Shown piece by piece: positions 25,288 through 34,106 of a stretch of DNA of 64,000 nucleotides. The stretch is taken from contig NZ_CP126260.1 of the NCBI RefSeq assembly GCF_003234365.2, positions 1,054,001 through 1,118,000 on the forward strand, written 5' to 3'. The translations under genes were made by a program, and so were the position numbers. The notes under the pieces are model-generated. The model was not told the origin of the DNA. It made no database searches and saw only the letters and a program-made list of their open reading frames with translations. Position 1 is the stretch's first letter; each line of letters starts with the position of its first letter. The DNA comes from Curtobacterium sp. MCJR17_020. GTDB taxonomy: Bacteria; Actinomycetota; Actinomycetes; Actinomycetales; Microbacteriaceae.

Positions 25288-27606
25288 ATGCGTGTGGTGC
25301 GATGGCCTGGTGCTCTCCTGATGTTCGTGGTGATGTCCGTGCTCGCCGGCATGCTCGTCGCCGTCGCGGTGACGCCCGCGGTGGCCGTCGCGGGTGAGGG
25401 CACCTCGGGTGCGGTCGCGTTCTTCGAGGACCTGCCGAGCTACCTCGACGTGCAGACGCCGCAGCAGGTGTCGTCGGTGTACGCGACGAAGGGCGGCAAG
25501 CAGGTCAAGATCGCGTCGTTCTACGCCGAGAACCGGACGAACGTCACGGCCGACCAGATGGCGGACACGCTCAAGCAGGCCGCCATCGACACCGAGGACC
25601 CCCGCTACTACGACGAGGGCGGCATCGACGTCCTCGGCACGCTGCGCGGAGTCGCCGCGACCGTCGTCGGCGGCGACGTCCAGGGCGGATCGAGCATCAC
25701 GCAGCAGTACGTCAAGAACGTCCTCGTGCAGCAGTGCGAGGAGCTCACCGGCAAGGACCAGGCCGCCACGGCGAAGAAGGTGGAGGCCTGCTACGAGGAC
25801 GCGGCCGGCGTCACCCCGCAGCGGAAGCTGCAGGAGATGCGGTACGCGATCGCCGTGAACAAGAAGTACTCGAAGGACGACATCCTGACCGGGTACCTGA
25901 ACATCGTCGGGCTCGGCGGTCGGGTGTACGGCGCCGAGGCCGGTGCGGAGTACTACTTCGGCGTGCACGCGAAGGACCTGTCGCTCGTGCAGTCGGCCAC
26001 GCTCGTGGCGATCCTCAACAACCCCTCGAACCTGCGCATCGACGTGCCCGGTGACAAGGCGAACGGGCAGGCGAACGGCTACGCGCTCACCAAGGAGCGA
26101 CGCGACTACGTGCTCCGCCGCATGCAGGCGCACGGGTCGATCACGAAGGCCGAGATGACGAAGGCCATCGCGACCCCGGTCACACCGAAGATCACCGAGA
26201 CCGCGAACGGCTGCTCGACCGCGGCGACGAACTACGACGCCGGCTACTTCTGCGACTACGTCCGCGACCAGGTGCTGCAGGACCCGGCGTTCGGCAAGAC
26301 CGCCGCGGCACGCATCGCGACGCTCGACACCAAGGGCCTGCAGATCCACACCTCGCTCGACCTCGACCTGCAGGGCCAGGCGCAGACCGCACTGTCGACC
26401 TACGTGCCCGCCACGATGGCAGGCGTCGACGTCGGCGGCTCCAACGTCACCGTCGAGCCCGGCACCGGGCGCATCATGTCGATGGTGCAGAACACGTCGT
26501 ACACGCAGGGCGACAACGCCGCAGCCGGGTCGACCGCGGTGGACTACAGCGCGGACTCCGGCTACGGCAACTCCGGCGGGTTCCAGACCGGCTCCACCTA
26601 CAAGGTGTTCACCCTGGCCGAGTGGCTCGCGACCGGCCACACGCTCTCCGAATCCGTGTCGACCACCGAGCACACGTTCCAGAACTCGGAGTTCACGAAC
26701 TCCTGCCAGAACGTCAGCGGCGGGACGTGGCCGGTCGCGAACGCCGAGTCCGTGCCGGCGTCGATGACCGTGCAGGCAGCCACCGTCGAGTCGATCAACA
26801 CCGCCTTCGGCGCGATGGGGAAGCAGCTCGACCTCTGCAAGATCGCGCAGCTCGCGCAGTCGATGGGGATCCACCGCGCCGACGGCGGTGCCCTCGGGCA
26901 GACCCCGTCGTCGATCCTCGGCGTCAACGAGCTGTCGCCGATCGACCTGGCCGAGGCGTACGCGGGCTTCGCGAATGGCGGCGTCGTCTGCACGCCGACC
27001 GCGATCGACTCGGTCACCGAGTCGGACGGCACGAAGATCACCCCGACGCCGTCGTCCTGCACGCAGGGTGTCTCGGCGGATGTCGCCGGCACCGTCGACT
27101 ACGCGCTGCAGGGCGTGCTGTCCGGCTCCGGCACCGCCGCCAGTGCGAACCCCGGCGACAGCGTGCCGAAGTTCGCGAAGACCGGCACCACCGACGGCGA
27201 CGTGCAGAACTGGCTGGTCGCGTCGTCGACGAAGTACACGAACGCCACCTGGATCGGGAACGTGCAGGGGAACGTGAGCCTGGCGAACTGGCCGTTCCTG
27301 CAGGGCACCACCGGGTACAGCGCGAAGTTCGGGGTCGGGAAGTCGATGATGGCGTACCTGGACCAGACGGTCGGCGGGGACGTTCTGCCCACGCCGAGCC
27401 AGGCGATGATCGGGCAGGCGAGCCACGCGTCGCAGTCGCAGTCGCAGTCCTCGGCGTCGTCGGGATCGGGGGCGTCGCAGGCCGACCAGGCGACGCCGAC
27501 CACGACGACGCAGACGGCGGCTCCGGCTGCTCCGGCTGCGCCCGCGGCGCCGGCGGCACCCGCCGCCACGGCGGCTCCGACAGCGGGCGACCAGAACGGG
27601 AAGTGA
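25288..27606 (+). CDS. class A penicillin-binding protein (GT51 transglycosylase/transpeptidase)
   Basis: This 772-residue bifunctional peptidoglycan synthase has one N-terminal membrane helix. The GT51 domain includes the catalytic glutamate E103 in DTEDPRYYDEGGID, GGSSITQQYVKN and RKLQEMRYAIAV. The transpeptidase domain has S436-T-Y-K439, an SxN-type SINT motif and K631-T-G-T. A C-terminal tail of about 60 residues is rich in Ser/Gln then Ala-Pro repeats and is probably disordered in the wall. Six to eight extra cysteines (for example near 150 and 315) outside the membrane could form disulfides. It is followed by a hairpin and then gatCAB. Confidence 0.93.
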   Translation: MRVVRWPGALLMFVVMSVLAGMLVAVAVTPAVAVAGEGTSGAVAFFEDLPSYLDVQTPQQVSSVYATKGGKQVKIASFYAENRTNVTADQMADTLKQAAIDTEDPRYYDEGGIDVLGTLRGVAATVVGGDVQGGSSITQQYVKNVLVQQCEELTGKDQAATAKKVEACYEDAAGVTPQRKLQEMRYAIAVNKKYSKDDILTGYLNIVGLGGRVYGAEAGAEYYFGVHAKDLSLVQSATLVAILNNPSNLRIDVPGDKANGQANGYALTKERRDYVLRRMQAHGSITKAEMTKAIATPVTPKITETANGCSTAATNYDAGYFCDYVRDQVLQDPAFGKTAAARIATLDTKGLQIHTSLDLDLQGQAQTALSTYVPATMAGVDVGGSNVTVEPGTGRIMSMVQNTSYTQGDNAAAGSTAVDYSADSGYGNSGGFQTGSTYKVFTLAEWLATGHTLSESVSTTEHTFQNSEFTNSCQNVSGGTWPVANAESVPASMTVQAATVESINTAFGAMGKQLDLCKIAQLAQSMGIHRADGGALGQTPSSILGVNELSPIDLAEAYAGFANGGVVCTPTAIDSVTESDGTKITPTPSSCTQGVSADVAGTVDYALQGVLSGSGTAASANPGDSVPKFAKTGTTDGDVQNWLVASSTKYTNATWIGNVQGNVSLANWPFLQGTTGYSAKFGVGKSMMAYLDQTVGGDVLPTPSQAMIGQASHASQSQSQSSASSGSGASQADQATPTTTTQTAAPAAPAAPAAPAAPAATAAPTAGDQNGK

Positions 27607-27623
27607 CGGCTCGGGTCCACGCC

Positions 27624-27672
27624 GCCTGGAGGCCCGTCACCGGTCCGGCGGACGGGTGGCGGGCCTCCAGGC
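27624..27672. terminator. hairpin after the PBP gene, GGAGGCCCG family
   Basis: GCCTGGAGGCCCG (27624-27636) pairs with CGGGCCTCCAGGC (27660-27672); the 23-nt loop can pair further. Confidence 0.75.
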
Positions 27673-27712
27673 AGCCGTCCACGGCCGCGCCTGCGTGATC
27701 GACCGCAGCCAA

Positions 27713-27718
27713 TAGACT
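27713..27718 (+). promoter_or_regulatory. candidate -10 box (TAGACT) of the gatCAB operon
   Basis: TAGACT within AATAGACTGT, 33 bases before the gatC ATG, which has its own CGGAG ribosome site. Confidence 0.45.
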
Positions 27719-27751
27719 GTCGGACGTCCACGAACCGATCGACGGAGCACC

Positions 27752-28051
27752 ATGCCTGACATCACGAGCGAGCAGGTCGCGCACCTGGCGAACCTCGCAC
27801 GTATCGCACTCACGCCCGACGAGATCGAGAAGCTGACCGGGGAGCTGTCGCACATCGTCGAGAGCGTCGCCAAGGTCGCCGAGGTCGCGACCGACGACGT
27901 CCCGCTGACGAGCCACCCCGTGCCGCTCGGCAACGTCACCCGACCCGACGTCGTCGGCCAGACGCTGACGCAGGAGCAGGCGCTCTCCGGAGCGCCGGAC
28001 TCCGACGGCGAACGGTTCCGAGTGACCGCCATCCTGGGAGAAGAACAGTGA
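27752..28051 (+). CDS. gatC: Asp-tRNA(Asn)/Glu-tRNA(Gln) amidotransferase subunit C
   Basis: The 99-residue GatC wraps around GatA and stabilises the amidotransferase that turns Glu-tRNA(Gln) or Asp-tRNA(Asn) into the correct amidated form. The family pattern VAHLANLARIALTPDEIEKLTGEL is at the N-terminus and a DV-x-LTSHP block in the middle. The ATG at 27752 follows CGGAG. Its TGA overlaps the GTG of gatA, so all three subunits are read as one coupled operon. Confidence 0.95.
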   Translation: MPDITSEQVAHLANLARIALTPDEIEKLTGELSHIVESVAKVAEVATDDVPLTSHPVPLGNVTRPDVVGQTLTQEQALSGAPDSDGERFRVTAILGEEQ

Positions 28052-29592
28052 CCGACATCACGCGGATGAGCGCCGCGGCGCTCGCCGACGCCCTCGTGGC
28101 GCGCGACGTCTCGAGCGTCGAGGCCACGCAGGCCCACCTCGACCGCATCGCCGCCGTCGACGGCGACGTGCACGCCTTCCTGCACGTCAACCAGAACGCC
28201 ATCGCCGTCGCGAAGTCGATCGACTCGCGTCGCTCGGCCGGCGACGACCTCGGGCCCCTCGCCGGTGTCCCGATCGCGATCAAGGACGTCCTGTGCACGC
28301 AGGACATGCCGACCACCTCGGGCTCGAAGATCCTCGAAGGGTGGATGCCGCCGTACGACGCCACCCCGGTCGCGAAGCTCCGCGCCGCCGGCCTGGTGCC
28401 GCTCGGCAAGACCAACATGGACGAGTTCGCGATGGGCTCGACCACCGAGTTCTCGGCGTACGGACCGACCCACAACCCGTGGGACCTCGACCGCATCCCC
28501 GGCGGGTCCGGCGGTGGCTCGGCCGCTGCCGTCGCCGCGCACGAGGCGCCCATCGCCCTCGGCTCGGACACCGGTGGCTCGATCCGTCAGCCCGGCGCCG
28601 TCACCGGCACCGTCGGTGTGAAGCCGACGTACGGCGGGGTCAGCCGCTACGGCGCGATCGCCCTGGCGTCCAGCCTCGACCAGATCGGCCCGGTCGCCCG
28701 CACCGTCCTCGACGCCGCGCTCCTGCACGACGTCATCGGCGGGCACGACCCGCGCGACTCCACCTCGATCCCCGACGCCTGGCCCTCGATGGCAGCCGCC
28801 GCCCGTGAAGGACTGCAGGCGGACACGCTGCGCGGCCTGCGCGTCGGCGTCGTCAAGGAACTCGCCGGGGGCGACGGCTTCCAGGCCGGGGTCACCCAGC
28901 GCTTCCAGGAGACCGTCGCGCTGCTCGAGTCGGCCGGTGCGGTCGTCGTCGAGATCGACGCCCCGTCATTCGCCTACGCGATCAGCGCCTACTACCTGAT
29001 CCTGCCGGCCGAGGCCTCGTCGAACCTGGCGAAGTTCGACTCGGTGCGCTTCGGCCTGCGCGTCACGCCGGAGAACGGTGCGACGGTCGAGGACGTCATG
29101 GCCGCCACGCGCGAAGCCGGGTTCGGTCCCGAGGTGAAGCGTCGCATCATCCTCGGCACCTACGCCCTGAGCGCCGGCTACTACGACGCCTACTACGGCT
29201 CGGCGCAGAAGGTCCGCACGCTCGTGCAGCGCGACTTCCAGGCTGCGTTCGACCAGGTCGACCTGCTCATCAGCCCCTCGGCCCCGACGACAGCGTTCCC
29301 GATCGGTGAGCGCATCGACGACCCGCTCGCGATGTACCTCAACGACCTCACCACGATCCCGGCGAACCTGGCGGGCGTGCCCGGCATGAGCATCCCGAAC
29401 GGCCTCGCACCCGAGGACGGCCTGCCCGTCGGCGTCCAGCTGATGGCCCCGCAGCGCGAGGACGCCCGCCTGTACCGCTACGGTGCGGCGCTCGAGCGTC
29501 TGCTCGAACAGCAGTGGGGAGCCCCGCTCATCGACCGGATCCCGGACCTCGACCAGAGTCAGCAGTCGGCTGCGCAGGAAGGTGTGATCTGA
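28048..29592 (+). CDS. gatA: Asp-tRNA(Asn)/Glu-tRNA(Gln) amidotransferase subunit A
   Basis: This 514-residue amidase-signature glutaminase releases ammonia from glutamine for GatB. The Ser-cisSer-Lys triad is complete: K79 in IAIKDVLC, S154 in GGSGGGSAA and S178 in GSDTGGSIRQP. Length and motifs are typical. The start is the GTG at 28048, overlapping the gatC stop, and its own stop overlaps the gatB ATG (TGATG). Confidence 0.97.
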   Translation: MTDITRMSAAALADALVARDVSSVEATQAHLDRIAAVDGDVHAFLHVNQNAIAVAKSIDSRRSAGDDLGPLAGVPIAIKDVLCTQDMPTTSGSKILEGWMPPYDATPVAKLRAAGLVPLGKTNMDEFAMGSTTEFSAYGPTHNPWDLDRIPGGSGGGSAAAVAAHEAPIALGSDTGGSIRQPGAVTGTVGVKPTYGGVSRYGAIALASSLDQIGPVARTVLDAALLHDVIGGHDPRDSTSIPDAWPSMAAAAREGLQADTLRGLRVGVVKELAGGDGFQAGVTQRFQETVALLESAGAVVVEIDAPSFAYAISAYYLILPAEASSNLAKFDSVRFGLRVTPENGATVEDVMAATREAGFGPEVKRRIILGTYALSAGYYDAYYGSAQKVRTLVQRDFQAAFDQVDLLISPSAPTTAFPIGERIDDPLAMYLNDLTTIPANLAGVPGMSIPNGLAPEDGLPVGVQLMAPQREDARLYRYGAALERLLEQQWGAPLIDRIPDLDQSQQSAAQEGVI

Positions 29593-31097
29593 TGGCGCAG
29601 AAGGACGCGCTCATGGACTTCGACGAAGCACTGGAGCGCTACGAGCCGGTGCTCGGCTTCGAGGTGCACGTCGAGCTCGCGACGAAGACCAAGATGTTCT
29701 CGGACGCGCCGAACTTCTTCGGCGGCGAGCCGAACACGAACGTGACACCGGTCGACCTCGGGCTGCCCGGGTCGCTGCCCGTCGTCAACGCGCAGGCCGT
29801 CCGGTACTCGATCCAGCTCGGGCTCGCGCTCGGCTGCTCGATCGCCGAGTCGTCGCGGTTCGCCCGGAAGAACTACTTCTACCCGGACAACCCCAAGAAC
29901 TACCAGGTCTCGCAGTTCGACGAGCCCATCGCGTTCGAGGGCGAGGTCGAGGTCGAACTCGCCGACGGCACGATCTTCAACGTCCCGATCGAGCGCGCCC
30001 ACATGGAAGAGGACGCCGGCAAGCTGACGCACGTCGGTGGTGCCACCGGCCGCATCCAGGGAGCCGAGTACTCGCTCGTCGACTACAACCGCGCCGGTGT
30101 GCCGCTCGTCGAGATCGTCACGAAGCCGATCTTCGGTGCCGAGCACCGTGCCCCCGAGCTCGGTGCCGCGTACGTGCAGGTCATCCGCGACCTCGTGCGT
30201 GCACTCGGTGTCTCCGAGGCCCGCATGGAGCGCGGCAACCTGCGCTGCGACGCCAACATCTCGCTGCGCCCCCGTGGCCAGGAGAAGCTCGGCACCCGCA
30301 CCGAGACGAAGAACGTCAACTCGTTCCGTGCCGTCGAGCGTGCGATCCGCTACGAGATCCAGCGCCAGGCCGCGATCCTGGCCGACGGCGGCTCGATCAC
30401 GCAGGAGACCCGTCACTGGCACGAGGACACCGGCCGCACCTCGGCCGGCCGTCCGAAGTCGGACGCCGACGACTACCGCTACTTCCCCGAGCCCGACCTG
30501 CTGCCGGTCGTGCCGGACCCCGCGGTCGTCGAGGAGCTCCGTGCGTCCTTGCCCGAGGCCCCGGTGGCTCGCCGCCGTCGCCTCAAGGGCGAGTGGGGCT
30601 TCGCCGACCTGGAGTTCCAGGACGTCGTGAACGGCGGCCTGCTCGACCAGGTCGAGGGCACCGTCGCCGCCGGAGCCGCGCCGCAGGCGGCCCGCAAGTG
30701 GTGGACCGGCGAGATCAGCCGTGTCGCGAACGCGCAGGACGCCGAGCCCGGCGACCTCGTGTCGCCGCAGCACGTCGCCGAGGTCATCGCGCTCGTCGAG
30801 TCCGGCGACCTGACCGACCGCCTGGCACGCCAGGTGCTCGAGGGCGTCATCGCCGGCGAGGGCTCGCCGGCCCAGGTCGTCGAGGCCCGTGGGCTCAAGG
30901 TCGTGTCCGACGACTCGGCGCTCACGGCCGCGGTCGACGAGGCACTCGCCGGCCAGCCAGACGTGCTCGCGAAGATCAAGGACGGCAAGGTCCAGGCCGC
31001 CGGCGCCATCATCGGTGCCGTCATGAAGGCCATGAAGGGCCAGGCGGACGCCGCCCGCGTCCGCGAGCTGGTGCTGGAGCGCGCGCAGCAGGCGTAG
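29592..31097 (+). CDS. gatB: Asp-tRNA(Asn)/Glu-tRNA(Gln) amidotransferase subunit B
   Basis: This 501-residue subunit binds the misacylated tRNA and performs the ATP-dependent transamidation. Conserved blocks are VLGFEVHVEL, ARKNYFYPDNPKNYQVSQFD, MEEDAGKL, DYNRAGVPLVEIVT and GTRTETKNVNSFR; the C-terminal YqeY-like tail domain is present (about 360-500). The ATG at 29592 overlaps the gatA stop; an ATG at 29613 is a possible shorter start. A hairpin of the GGAGGC family follows. Confidence 0.97.
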   Translation: MAQKDALMDFDEALERYEPVLGFEVHVELATKTKMFSDAPNFFGGEPNTNVTPVDLGLPGSLPVVNAQAVRYSIQLGLALGCSIAESSRFARKNYFYPDNPKNYQVSQFDEPIAFEGEVEVELADGTIFNVPIERAHMEEDAGKLTHVGGATGRIQGAEYSLVDYNRAGVPLVEIVTKPIFGAEHRAPELGAAYVQVIRDLVRALGVSEARMERGNLRCDANISLRPRGQEKLGTRTETKNVNSFRAVERAIRYEIQRQAAILADGGSITQETRHWHEDTGRTSAGRPKSDADDYRYFPEPDLLPVVPDPAVVEELRASLPEAPVARRRRLKGEWGFADLEFQDVVNGGLLDQVEGTVAAGAAPQAARKWWTGEISRVANAQDAEPGDLVSPQHVAEVIALVESGDLTDRLARQVLEGVIAGEGSPAQVVEARGLKVVSDDSALTAAVDEALAGQPDVLAKIKDGKVQAAGAIIGAVMKAMKGQADAARVRELVLERAQQA

Positions 31098-31113
31098 ACG
31101 GGATCCGTTGACG

Positions 31114-31153
31114 GACAGGAGGCGCGGTGCCGGCTGGCACCGCGCCTCCCGTC
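31114..31153. terminator. hairpin after gatB, GGAGGCGCGG variant
   Basis: GACAGGAGGCGCGGTGCC (31114-31131) pairs with 31136-31153 over a GGCT loop with a single mismatch. Confidence 0.85.
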
Positions 31154-31194
31154 GATCCTGGGGACGCGTCAGCGACCCGGTGACAGGATGAGTC

Positions 31195-32274
31195 GTGTCC
31201 GCAACGATCCGCGCCATCGGAACCGCCGTCCCGGAGACGACGCTCGAGCAGGCTGCCGTGCGAGACCTCTTCGCTGCGCAGCCCGAGCTCGGTCGTCTCG
31301 GCCGGCGGCTCGTCCCCGCAGCCTTCGACGCCTCGGCGGTCGAGCACCGGCACACCGTGCTGGCCGAACTCGACCGGAGTCGTCCAGCGGGCGCGTTCCG
31401 CGACACGGACGGCGCGCTGCACTCGCCCTCGACGGGCACCCGCAACGACCGCTACCGCGAGCTCGCACCGACGCTGTTCGTCGACGCCGCCCGAGACGCG
31501 CTCGTCCGCGCAGACGTCGACGCGGCCTCGGTCACGCACGTCGTCACGGTGTCGTGCACCGGGTTCACGCAGCCCGGTCCGGACCTGGACATCGTGACCG
31601 CGCTCGGGTTGCCGCGCTCCGTGTTCCGGCACCACATCGGGTTCATGGGGTGCTGCGCGGCGTTCCCGGCGCTCCGGATCGCCGCCGCCTTCGCCGAGGC
31701 CGACCCGGACGCCGTCGTGTTGGTCGTCTGCGCCGAGCTCTGCACCCTGCACGTCCGCGCGAGCGACGACCCCGACCAGATCGTCGCGAACAGCGTCTTC
31801 GGGGACGGTGCCGCCGCCGTCGTGGTCACCGCCGACGGCCCCGGCCTGCGCCTCGACGCGTTCGCCACCGCCGTCGTGCCCGAGAGCGCCGGCGAGATGG
31901 CGTGGAACATCGGCGACGAGGGCTTCGAGATGGTCCTGAGCACCGCGGTCCCCAAGCTCGTCGGGAGCAGCGTCGCCGAGGCCGTCGGGTCACTGCTCGA
32001 CGGACCGGCCGCCGACGTGCCGGTGTGGGCCGTGCACCCCGGTGGGCGTGCGATCCTCGACCGCACGCAGCAGGCGCTCGACCTGCCGGACGCAGCGATC
32101 GCCGCGAGCCGGACGGTGCTGCGCGACCACGGGAACATGTCGAGCGCGACCGTGCTGTTCGTGCTCCGCGAGGCACTCGACGCCGGGATCCCGGACGGCG
32201 CTGCCGTCGTGGCGCTCGCCTTCGGCCCCGGTCTCACGGTCGAGAGTGCGCGACTGACCATGGTGCGCACGTGA
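31195..32274 (+). CDS. type III polyketide synthase (chalcone synthase-like)
   Basis: This 359-residue homodimeric condensing enzyme extends a CoA starter with malonyl-CoA to pyrones or resorcinols. The Cys-His-Asn triad is visible as C153 in GFMGCCAAF, H281 in AVHPGGRAILD and N314 in HGNMSSATVL; the next residue C154 is also Cys. FGDGAAAVVV is the usual cyclisation-region block. The start is GTG at 31195, with GACAGGATGAG upstream. It is coupled to a methyltransferase through overlapping stop and start codons, so the product is probably methylated. No flavin oxidoreductase or P450 follows, unlike larger clusters of this kind. Confidence 0.92.
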   Translation: MSATIRAIGTAVPETTLEQAAVRDLFAAQPELGRLGRRLVPAAFDASAVEHRHTVLAELDRSRPAGAFRDTDGALHSPSTGTRNDRYRELAPTLFVDAARDALVRADVDAASVTHVVTVSCTGFTQPGPDLDIVTALGLPRSVFRHHIGFMGCCAAFPALRIAAAFAEADPDAVVLVVCAELCTLHVRASDDPDQIVANSVFGDGAAAVVVTADGPGLRLDAFATAVVPESAGEMAWNIGDEGFEMVLSTAVPKLVGSSVAEAVGSLLDGPAADVPVWAVHPGGRAILDRTQQALDLPDAAIAASRTVLRDHGNMSSATVLFVLREALDAGIPDGAAVVALAFGPGLTVESARLTMVRT

Positions 32275-32993
32275 GCCGTCCCGACGGCGGCTCCACGGGC
32301 CTCCCGGTCCTCGACCTGCGCACACGCGCAGTCGACCTGACCGAACTCATGGACGACCCGGACTGCGACCCGCACGCGCTCGCGCGCACATTCCGGCGCT
32401 TCGCGCTCGTCAACGCCCTGGTGAGCGGCTGGCGTTCGGTGTGGCGGGCCCACGTCGTGCCGGCCCTGCCGGTGAACGGACGCGCTCGGGTCCTCGACCT
32501 CGGGTGCGGCGGCGGCGACCTGGCCCGGGCCGTCGTGCGGTGGGCGGCGAGCGACGGGTTCGACGTCGAGGTCGTCGGGGTCGACCCGGACCCGCGGGCG
32601 ATCGACGCGGCGAACCGGCGGGCACCGCGGGGTGTCACCTTCCGGCAGCAGTCGAGCGGTGACCTGGTGACGGCGGGCGAGCGGTTCGATGTCGTGGTGT
32701 CGAACCACGTCCTGCACCACCTGGGCGACGACGAGCGGAACGGGTTCCTGGCGGACTCGGAGGCGCTCGCGTCGGGTCGCAGTGTGCACTCGGACATCCG
32801 TCGGTCACGCGAGGCCTACCGGGCGTACGCGCTGGCGTCGCCGCTGGTGTCCGCGGGGACCTTCGTCCGGGTCGACGGCCTGCGGTCGATCCGCCGGTCC
32901 TTCACCCTGGCGGAGCTGCGGGACACGCTGCCGATCGGGTGGCGAGCGGAACGGGCGTCGCCGCACCGGGTGCTGGCCGTCCGCGACGCCTGA
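32271..32993 (+). CDS. class I SAM-dependent methyltransferase
   Basis: This 240-residue protein has a Rossmann SAM-binding domain: VLDLGCGGGDLARA as motif I, VEVVGVDPDPRAIDAA as the acidic motif II, and FDVVVSNHVLHHL as motif IV. The N-terminal TGLPVLDLRTR and ELMDDPDCDP sections resemble methyltransferases that sit beside type III polyketide synthases in actinobacteria. The GTG at 32271 overlaps the upstream stop. Residues 8-13 are encoded by CACGGGCCTCCCGGTC, a fragment of the genome-wide palindrome. It probably methylates the polyketide product (inference from the coupling). Confidence 0.88.
   Translation: MSRPDGGSTGLPVLDLRTRAVDLTELMDDPDCDPHALARTFRRFALVNALVSGWRSVWRAHVVPALPVNGRARVLDLGCGGGDLARAVVRWAASDGFDVEVVGVDPDPRAIDAANRRAPRGVTFRQQSSGDLVTAGERFDVVVSNHVLHHLGDDERNGFLADSEALASGRSVHSDIRRSREAYRAYALASPLVSAGTFVRVDGLRSIRRSFTLAELRDTLPIGWRAERASPHRVLAVRDA
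32294..32309. repeat. CACGGGCCTCCCGG motif inside methyltransferase N-terminus
   Basis: This is the right-arm half of the palindrome, read in frame as TGLPV within the first 15 codons, upstream of the conserved domain. Confidence 0.55.
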
Positions 32994-33031
32994 CGGTCAG
33001 GGCACTCCGCGAGCCGGGCGATCGCGTCCGC

Positions 33032-33037
33032 TAGCGT
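33032..33037 (+). promoter_or_regulatory. -10 box TAGCGT, leaderless start of GlxA-type regulator
   Basis: TAGCGT, seven bases, then the ATG at 33045. Confidence 0.5.
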
Positions 33038-33044
33038 CGTCGGC

Positions 33045-33995
33045 ATGGTTGCGTCCCCACTGCACCGCGTCGCGGTCCTGGTGCTCGACGGCGCGAAACC
33101 GCTCGACGTCGGGATCCCCGCGCAGGTGTTCTCGAACCGGCCGAGCATGCCCTACGAGGTCCGCGTGTGCGGCCCCAGAGTCGGTCGGATCACCGGCGGC
33201 GACGGCTTGGCCTACGCGGTCGACCACGGGCTGGAGGCACTGGACTGGGCGGAGACCGTCTTCGTGCCCGGCTACCGCCGCCCGTCGGACTCGGCGCCAC
33301 CAGCCGACGTCGTCGCGGCACTCGCGCGGGCGCACGAGCGCGGCGTCCGCATCGCGGCGATCTCCACCGGAGCGTTCGCGCTCGCGGCAGCCGGGCTGCT
33401 CGACGGCCGCCGGGCGACGACGCACTGGCACTACACGCGGGTGCTCCGCGAGCGGTACCCCGAGGTGGACGTCGACGAGGACGTGCTGTTCGTCGACGCC
33501 GGCTCGGTGCTGACCAGCGCCGGTGCCGCGAGTGGCATCGACCTCTGCCTGCACATCGTCCGACAGGACCACGGCGTGGCGCTGTCGAACCACGTCGCCC
33601 GACGGCTCGTCAGCGCCCCGTACCGCAGCGGCGGCCAGGCGCAGTACGTACCGCGGAGCGTGCCCGAACCGCTCGGCGACGTGTTCGCCGACACCCGGGA
33701 GTGGGCGCTCCGGCACCTCGCCGAGCCGCTCACGCTCGAAGCGCTCGCGCGGAACGCCACGGTGTCGACACGGACGTTCTCACGCCGGTTCGTGGAGGAC
33801 ACCGGGTACACGCCGATGCAGTGGGTGCTGCGGGCGCGCGTCGACCTCGCCCGGGAGCTCCTGGAGCAGTCGGACCTCGGCGTCGACCAGGTGGCCGAGC
33901 GAGCGGGCCTCGGTTCCGACGCGAACCTGCGGACGCACTTCCGGCGGATCCTCGGGACCTCGCCCACCGAGTACCGACGAACGTTCCAGGACTGA
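33045..33995 (+). CDS. GlxA-type AraC family transcriptional regulator
   Basis: This 316-residue protein joins an N-terminal DJ-1/PfpI-like domain (about 1-190) to a C-terminal AraC double helix-turn-helix (about 215-312). In the amidotransferase-like elbow the usual Cys is Thr (AISTGAFALAAAGLL), as is normal for these regulators, so the domain binds ligand rather than catalysing. The HTH part shows LEALARNATVSTRTFSRRF and LGSDANLRTHFRRILGTSPTEYRR. Targets are unknown; GAPDH lies 111 bases downstream on the same strand and the polyketide pair upstream. The ATG fits a leaderless transcript. Confidence 0.92.
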   Translation: MVASPLHRVAVLVLDGAKPLDVGIPAQVFSNRPSMPYEVRVCGPRVGRITGGDGLAYAVDHGLEALDWAETVFVPGYRRPSDSAPPADVVAALARAHERGVRIAAISTGAFALAAAGLLDGRRATTHWHYTRVLRERYPEVDVDEDVLFVDAGSVLTSAGAASGIDLCLHIVRQDHGVALSNHVARRLVSAPYRSGGQAQYVPRSVPEPLGDVFADTREWALRHLAEPLTLEALARNATVSTRTFSRRFVEDTGYTPMQWVLRARVDLARELLEQSDLGVDQVAERAGLGSDANLRTHFRRILGTSPTEYRRTFQD

Positions 33996-34106
33996 CCGCG
34001 CCGTCGCCGCCCTGGTGGCGACATCCTTTCGGACACTGGCTTCCCTGCCACTGGAGTCGTGCCTCCCGGCCCGTGACCATGGACCACGGAACGAAAGGAA
34101 CTCCAC

